Source of the DNA: Lepidostoma basale
Taxonomy: Eukaryota > Arthropoda > Insecta > Trichoptera > Lepidostomatidae
NCBI GenBank assembly: GCA_022606425.2
Contig: JAHDVF020000739.1
Span: 620,001 to 684,000, forward strand
DNA: 64,000 nucleotides
Direction of reading: 5' to 3'
Part shown: positions 37,301 through 43,300 of the stretch, piece after piece
How the letters are laid out: each line of letters starts with the position of its first letter
How positions within the stretch are numbered: the first letter of the stretch is position 1
The notes under the pieces: generated by a model
Databases searched by the model: none
What the model saw: only the letters and a program-made list of their open reading frames with translations
What the model was told of the DNA's origin: nothing
Translations under genes and position numbers: made by a program

Positions 37301-40300
37301 GGAATCAAGAAATATGTCAGGACAGAACAATGTGGCAGTTCATTCTTTCTGCCTACCATTTCGGGGAGACGGCGTGATGGGTAGTTAGTTAGTTAGTTTA
37401 AATAGAAATACAATTTATTGTTATTTTTAATAGACTCCTCAGGTTGAGATGGGCTGGATATGTACATAGCTGGACCATGGACAGTCCCCCTCTGTCCTCC
37501 CCTATCGTTAAATATTATGATTTTTTTCTCTTCCACCCCGAGACCTCGGTCGGTGACAAGACGTCATACCTAAACGGTTTGCGTGAGGAATCATAAACGG
37601 TGCATAGAATAAAGTCCAAGAAGGGAAGTTTCTATGTGTCATTCAAGATTGAAATACCGAGTTCGGTTGTCTCGGAGGTCCTGGAGCCTAAACACCGGCT
37701 CTGCCGTTCCTTCATCAAGGATTAGCGGGCAGGTGTTGCGGCTCCGCGACTTTCGAGAGCCAGCTGACCCGGTTCGTTAAATTTTTTGTCCTTCCTATAT
37801 CAGAATGTTCGTGGATTGAGGTTAAAATGCTCGAAGTTTTTCTCCAGTGTCTCGGTGAGTGACGCTATAGTAGGCGCGGTGTGGGAAGACCCCAGATGTC
37901 CTGGCTCAAGAATATGGAGCTCGAGAGAATATGGAGACCTCGAGCTCGAAAATATGGACCTCAAGGAGTGGCCGGAATTCAGAGGAGTGGTGGAGTTGTT
38001 CCGTCTGGCACAGGACAGAGAGGCCTACGTCGGGGGGACCTGACATGGCACTCGAAGAAGAAAAAGATTTAAAACTGAGAGGCAAAGTACATAAGAGTTG
38101 GAACCCGCTACTCTAAATGGCTCAATATTGATTATTAATAGTTCCTAAGTAAAAATGTATGACAATTTCGTATTGTATGATTTGGCAATGATATCTTATT
38201 ACTGTGTTGAGTTAAAAAAAAAAATTGCAAGTTCTTTTCGGTTTTCAACATGGGTAAAGTAAAGTGCTCAGAGCTCGGAACTAAGGACGAAAGGGACCTT
38301 ACCAAACAACTCGATGACTTAAAGACAGAACTCACGAACCTTCGGGTTTCGAAGGTTACCGGAGGAGCCGTTTCCAAGCTGTCCAAAATCCGTGTGGTGA
38401 GGAAAGCCATTGCTCGAGTGTTTATCGTGTTGCACCAGAAGCAAAAGAAGAACCTCTGAAGCTTTTATAAGAACAAGAAGAACAAGCCACTGGACCTGAG
38501 GCCTAAGAAGACCAGCGCCATCCGTCACGCCCTTTCCAAGAGGGAGTCTGGCTTGAAGACAAGGAAAGAAATCCGACACAATCTTCTTCTTTTGGTGCCG
38601 TGCCAGGTCCCCCCAACGTTGGCGATCACTACAGCAAAGGTATTCACCATAGTGATTCCTGGGAAAAGGTGACCAGAGTGGTTTCCCGTTGCCTTCTCTG
38701 GTAGATTTTTCTATTGGGGTTACCTTCCCTTAGCTCAGTGTTCCGCAAACGGTGTACCGCGGCACACTGGTGTGCCGTGAGCCGGATCAGGTGTGCCGTG
38801 ACCAAATACATAAAGAAAAAAATATTTAGTCGGAACGTTGGTGCTCTTTTTTTTTATTGTTTTTTTAGGCTATTCAACTTTTTCGTGAAAAGGTCCGCAG
38901 ATTTCTACTGGGCGGAAGTTGCTGGCAAAAAAAGGTTACCAACGTCTCCCGAGCTGATCGACGTCTACGTACAGATCGAATTTTAGCTTTTGGTGTGCCG
39001 CGGAATTCTATGAAGAATTTAGGTGTGCCGTAGGTGAGAAAACTTTGCGGAACACTGCCTTAGCTGGTTGGATCTGGTTTGGAGGCGCCAGAAACTCGCC
39101 TTTCATCCCCTCGTTATCTGCTGTGATCACACGGTTATGAGTGTGACCCCATTGCCCGGGGTTCGCGACAGGGACGCTAACGAGTTGGACTAGTCAGTAG
39201 TGTTGCCGGTGGAATGCAACTGGGCGTTTCGCAGCATTTTATAGAATCACACCCTCCAGCAAGATGTGACTCGCCGCGACCCTACTGACAATTCGAGCCC
39301 CTGACACAATAACAAAACTAAACCTAGGGTGTATGCTGTCAAAGCTTGAATGAAAAATACTTACTTCCGGACAGGTTAAGTATCAATAGACCTGTATATC
39401 GTCCCCAGCAATAATACTCGTAAAATATGAGCGGGTCCTCCCTACACCTGTTGATGACGGGTTGTCTCTTGTGAGTGCGGAGGGCGGGGGCGGGGGTGGA
39501 AACAATACCAAGCGGTAATCATACAACGACTGTCATCTGTTCCGTCCATTAGCAGCACCCTCGTAATTGTACGAGATAATAAACACCTTTGAATATATTG
39601 TACTAATCTCATTATCGCGATTAACAATCGAGGATCGATCAGTATAAAGGTTCCAAGTATCAAAAATACCAAAATAAAAAAAAACTTTTTGATCCCAATT
39701 GGTGTTAAACATAAATGCCAATAACTGTTTTAAAGAAGAAATGTAGAGTGGAAGAAAGTATTATTCTTCTTCTCTAAGTCCTGTCACACCTCCGTGGTGC
39801 ATAGAGACTCAAGGAACCTTCTCCACCCGTCTCTATCGCATACTTGATGCCTAATATCATTCCAAGTGAGGCCTGCTGCATAACCTTCTCCAGGTGGCTC
39901 TAGGTCTGCCTTGCTTCCTCTTTCCCCCCATAGGGGACCAGTCTAGTGCGCCCTGAGTAATGCAGGCTGGGTTTCGTCTCAGAGTGTGACCAATCTACTG
40001 CCATTTGCGTCTAGCGACTTGTTCTCTAATTGGCTTTTCGCATGGAAGAAAGTATAGTATTATGAATAAAATTTTGTTCAAAATACTTTCTTATTATAAA
40101 AATTAATATGAAACATGGAACGCATGGATAAGGGAAGTATACATTAACGATGTGAATGGAGTACGAAGTTGTGGGAGACCTAGGAAAACTTGGCATGACC
40201 AGATTAATCAAATGTTAAAAGTTGCCAGAATCGACGATGACTCGCTGTATGAATGTGGAGGAATCTATAGAAGTATGTCGGGATCAAGTAGTCTGCCTAC

Positions 40301-43300
40301 CCCTTCGGGGAAATGACTCTACGGTTTGTTGTTGTACTTGCCAATAATATTGCAATGGTGTAAAGTGATTGAATAATATAGATTATTATTTCTAGAACAA
40401 TGATGTAAAACTACATATTAAATAATTAATACGAATGGAAACGTTTGTTTTATTTGTTATTCCTGAAGCTGTATGACGTTTTTTTAACTGCGACAGAAGC
40501 AACGGAATCCATTTGTGATATACTGGATACAAGGAAGTGCCAATGTTGGTATAAAAAAAAATACAAAAGGCAATCTCGATTTGAAGGACGTGCCTCGAAG
40601 TGGACCGCACAATCTAGTGGATGAAGCAGCTCTAAAGGCGGAAATCGAAACAAATCCAAAGATGACTATTGAAGAATTATCGAAGAAGGTTGGCACATCA
40701 CGATCAAATACGCATCGCTATCTTGAGAAACTAGGAAAAGTTAGAAAATAAGGTATCAGGTTCCTCACGCGCTAACCGATCTCAACAAATCTCAACGCGT
40801 TAGCATATCGTCACCTGAGAGTAAGAAGGTTCCAACTGACAAAAGTAAAAAGCGGAGAAAAATGAGGTCAAAGTTTTGTTGGTTTCGGGTGTGTATCTTG
40901 GAATAAAAGGGTTTTATTCCAATTTCCAGAGATTCTTTTACCGAGAAACGTATAAATTTTGTCTGGCAACAGTTGGAATAATAAAGATCTAAGTTTAAAT
41001 GAATCCTTCTTCAGTGAATCGTGTATTTTGAATGATCAGATGGAACTTGATTATTTTCGTAACATCAAAATGACGATACTTTTACATGTTTTTTTAAATT
41101 GTACGTATAGATAAGGTTAGTAAGAACCCTTTTCACGAAAAAAGCCAAATGTGAAATTTTGTTGGAACCCTCTTACTCTCGATATGCAAAATTATTAAAA
41201 CTTTCGCATCGCATTCACTACTTATATTTACATTTGACATCATATTAAGATCATCTTAAGATTTCATAATAAATTTAATATCGATCATATTAAGATATAC
41301 CACAAATTCTTATAAGAGATCTCATTGCCATGCTTCGCTTCCATACATAAAGCCGGTACAAGAACACCATTGTGCACTGCCATTTTAGCTTTTTTGGATA
41401 GGCTTTTATTTGCTATGACAACTTTAAGAGCAAAATATTTATTAACTAATGAATAGCTTTGCCAAAACAATTTAAGAAAATAAAAATTATTTCGGTCTTT
41501 TTATACATAAATAGTAGATAAGTAGAAGACGTCCTTCGTGGCAGAATAGCAACAGCTATGACTGTCACATCGAAGGTACCGGGTTCCATTCCCGGCGATG
41601 CATCGCGATGACAGTGTGAAAAAAATCATACTGGCAGGATTCACCTAATAATAAAATTTGCAATAGACTAGCTACCAATCAAATGTTACGAGGATCAAAC
41701 CGGACGGTGGTCTAGGGCAGTGTTTCGCAAAGCGTGTGCCGCGGCACACAGTTGTACCGTGGTCATCAGTTGGTGTGCCGCGGAAAAAAGTCAATGTTTT
41801 GTGAGACCAGATGTTCAAAGTAACAGACCAGTACTTCAGTGACCATAATTTGGAATGGCACAACTGCATAAGCATTTGTACAGACGGAGCAGTAGCTATT
41901 CGGGAAAAATTAGGGGATTTGTAACCAGGGCTTCTGAAAAAAACCCGAATATTAAAAATGTATATTTTAATTGTATCTCAATAGAGACGAAGACGTAAAC
42001 TGGAAACTGAACATGGATGATCAAGGTGTTTACAGGACTTATGACCTGTCATTGGTTGGGTTAAGCGCACGCTTTATGTAATTACAACATTCCCCATTCC
42101 ACCTTTATTATTTGTGATCATGCATGACAAATTTTGGGAAGATGTATATATACTTCAAAATCCATATTTATCTTCACGTGGCAGTTTCAGTCAGCCATCT
42201 ATGTAGATTTGGTTGCACTAGTGAATTTTTTCAAGAATTAACCTATACAACCGACCCACTAACGCCATCTATGGAGAATGAAATGTATATTGTTTTTTAC
42301 ACAGGGAAGCACCGATGACGAAGTCTCTGCCTGATGAATTGTTGTCTGTCCTACAAGAAGTTATTAAAATTGTCAATTGCATCAAGTCGCGACCGCTGAA
42401 CTCTCGTCTGTTTAATGCAGTGTGTCAGGAAATGGGAGCAGATCATCAGTCTGTTTCGTACAGAAGTACGATGGCTTAAAAGTGCTATCTTAGGCAACAG
42501 GCTCACATTTCTCACTAAACATCTTTTCATATTAGGTATATTGATTTTAGTAATAAATAAATATTAAATAAACATTGCTTTATTCTTTGGTGTACCTCTA
42601 AAATTTCTTGATTTGATAGGTGTACCTTGAACACAAAAAGTTTGCGGAACACTGGTCTAGGGGACAGAACGCTTGGCTCTTGATCAAGGGGACTTGGGTT
42701 CAAGCCTAGACATAACCAAATTCCTTCTTCATGATAATTAGCTATTTTCTGTTTATATTGGAGATTTTATAATAAATTCAATAACCATTAATTTAAATCC
42801 TTGGTATTAGTCTATTTAATACAAAAAACAGCAAAAAAGTTAGGTACAGTAATTGGGTTCAAATAACCTGTTGTACCATATGCAAAAATGTTTAAAGCAA
42901 CGGGAAACTACCACATTAAAATAATGCAAATATCTCACCATCTTATAAAGGTCCTTGAAGATGTCGTCGTCGAAGACGTTGAGCTCCTCCATAGTGTCTT
43001 CCAAAGCGTTGTCGCTGCTGGACCCAGAGCCAGTGGAGCCCGAGAGGTAGTCGTCCTGAGCGAAGGCGATCTCCCCTAGGGGCTGAACGGCGAACTTCTC
43101 TGTGTACCGCGGCGGGGACACCAGGGGGCTCCTCTGAAGGCGCAGCACCTCCGTCTGCTGATCGCGGTAGCTGCTCAGGATGTCTTCCTCGTGACCCAAC
43201 CTCCCCGCGGGAACAGGATTAAACGTGTCTACTTCTTCCTTTTCAATTTCATCGTCTCCTTTAGATATTGGCAGAATCCCAAAGTGTTGCTTGCAGTAAT

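Larger units (their letters stand above)
41699..42815 (+). mobile_element. SINE 2 split by hAT
   Basis: The head GGTGGTCTAGGG (to 41717) continues at 42655 with GTCTAGGGGACAGAACGCTT, B box GGGTTCAAGCC, and the tail AAATCCTTGGTATTAG. Confidence 0.7.
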
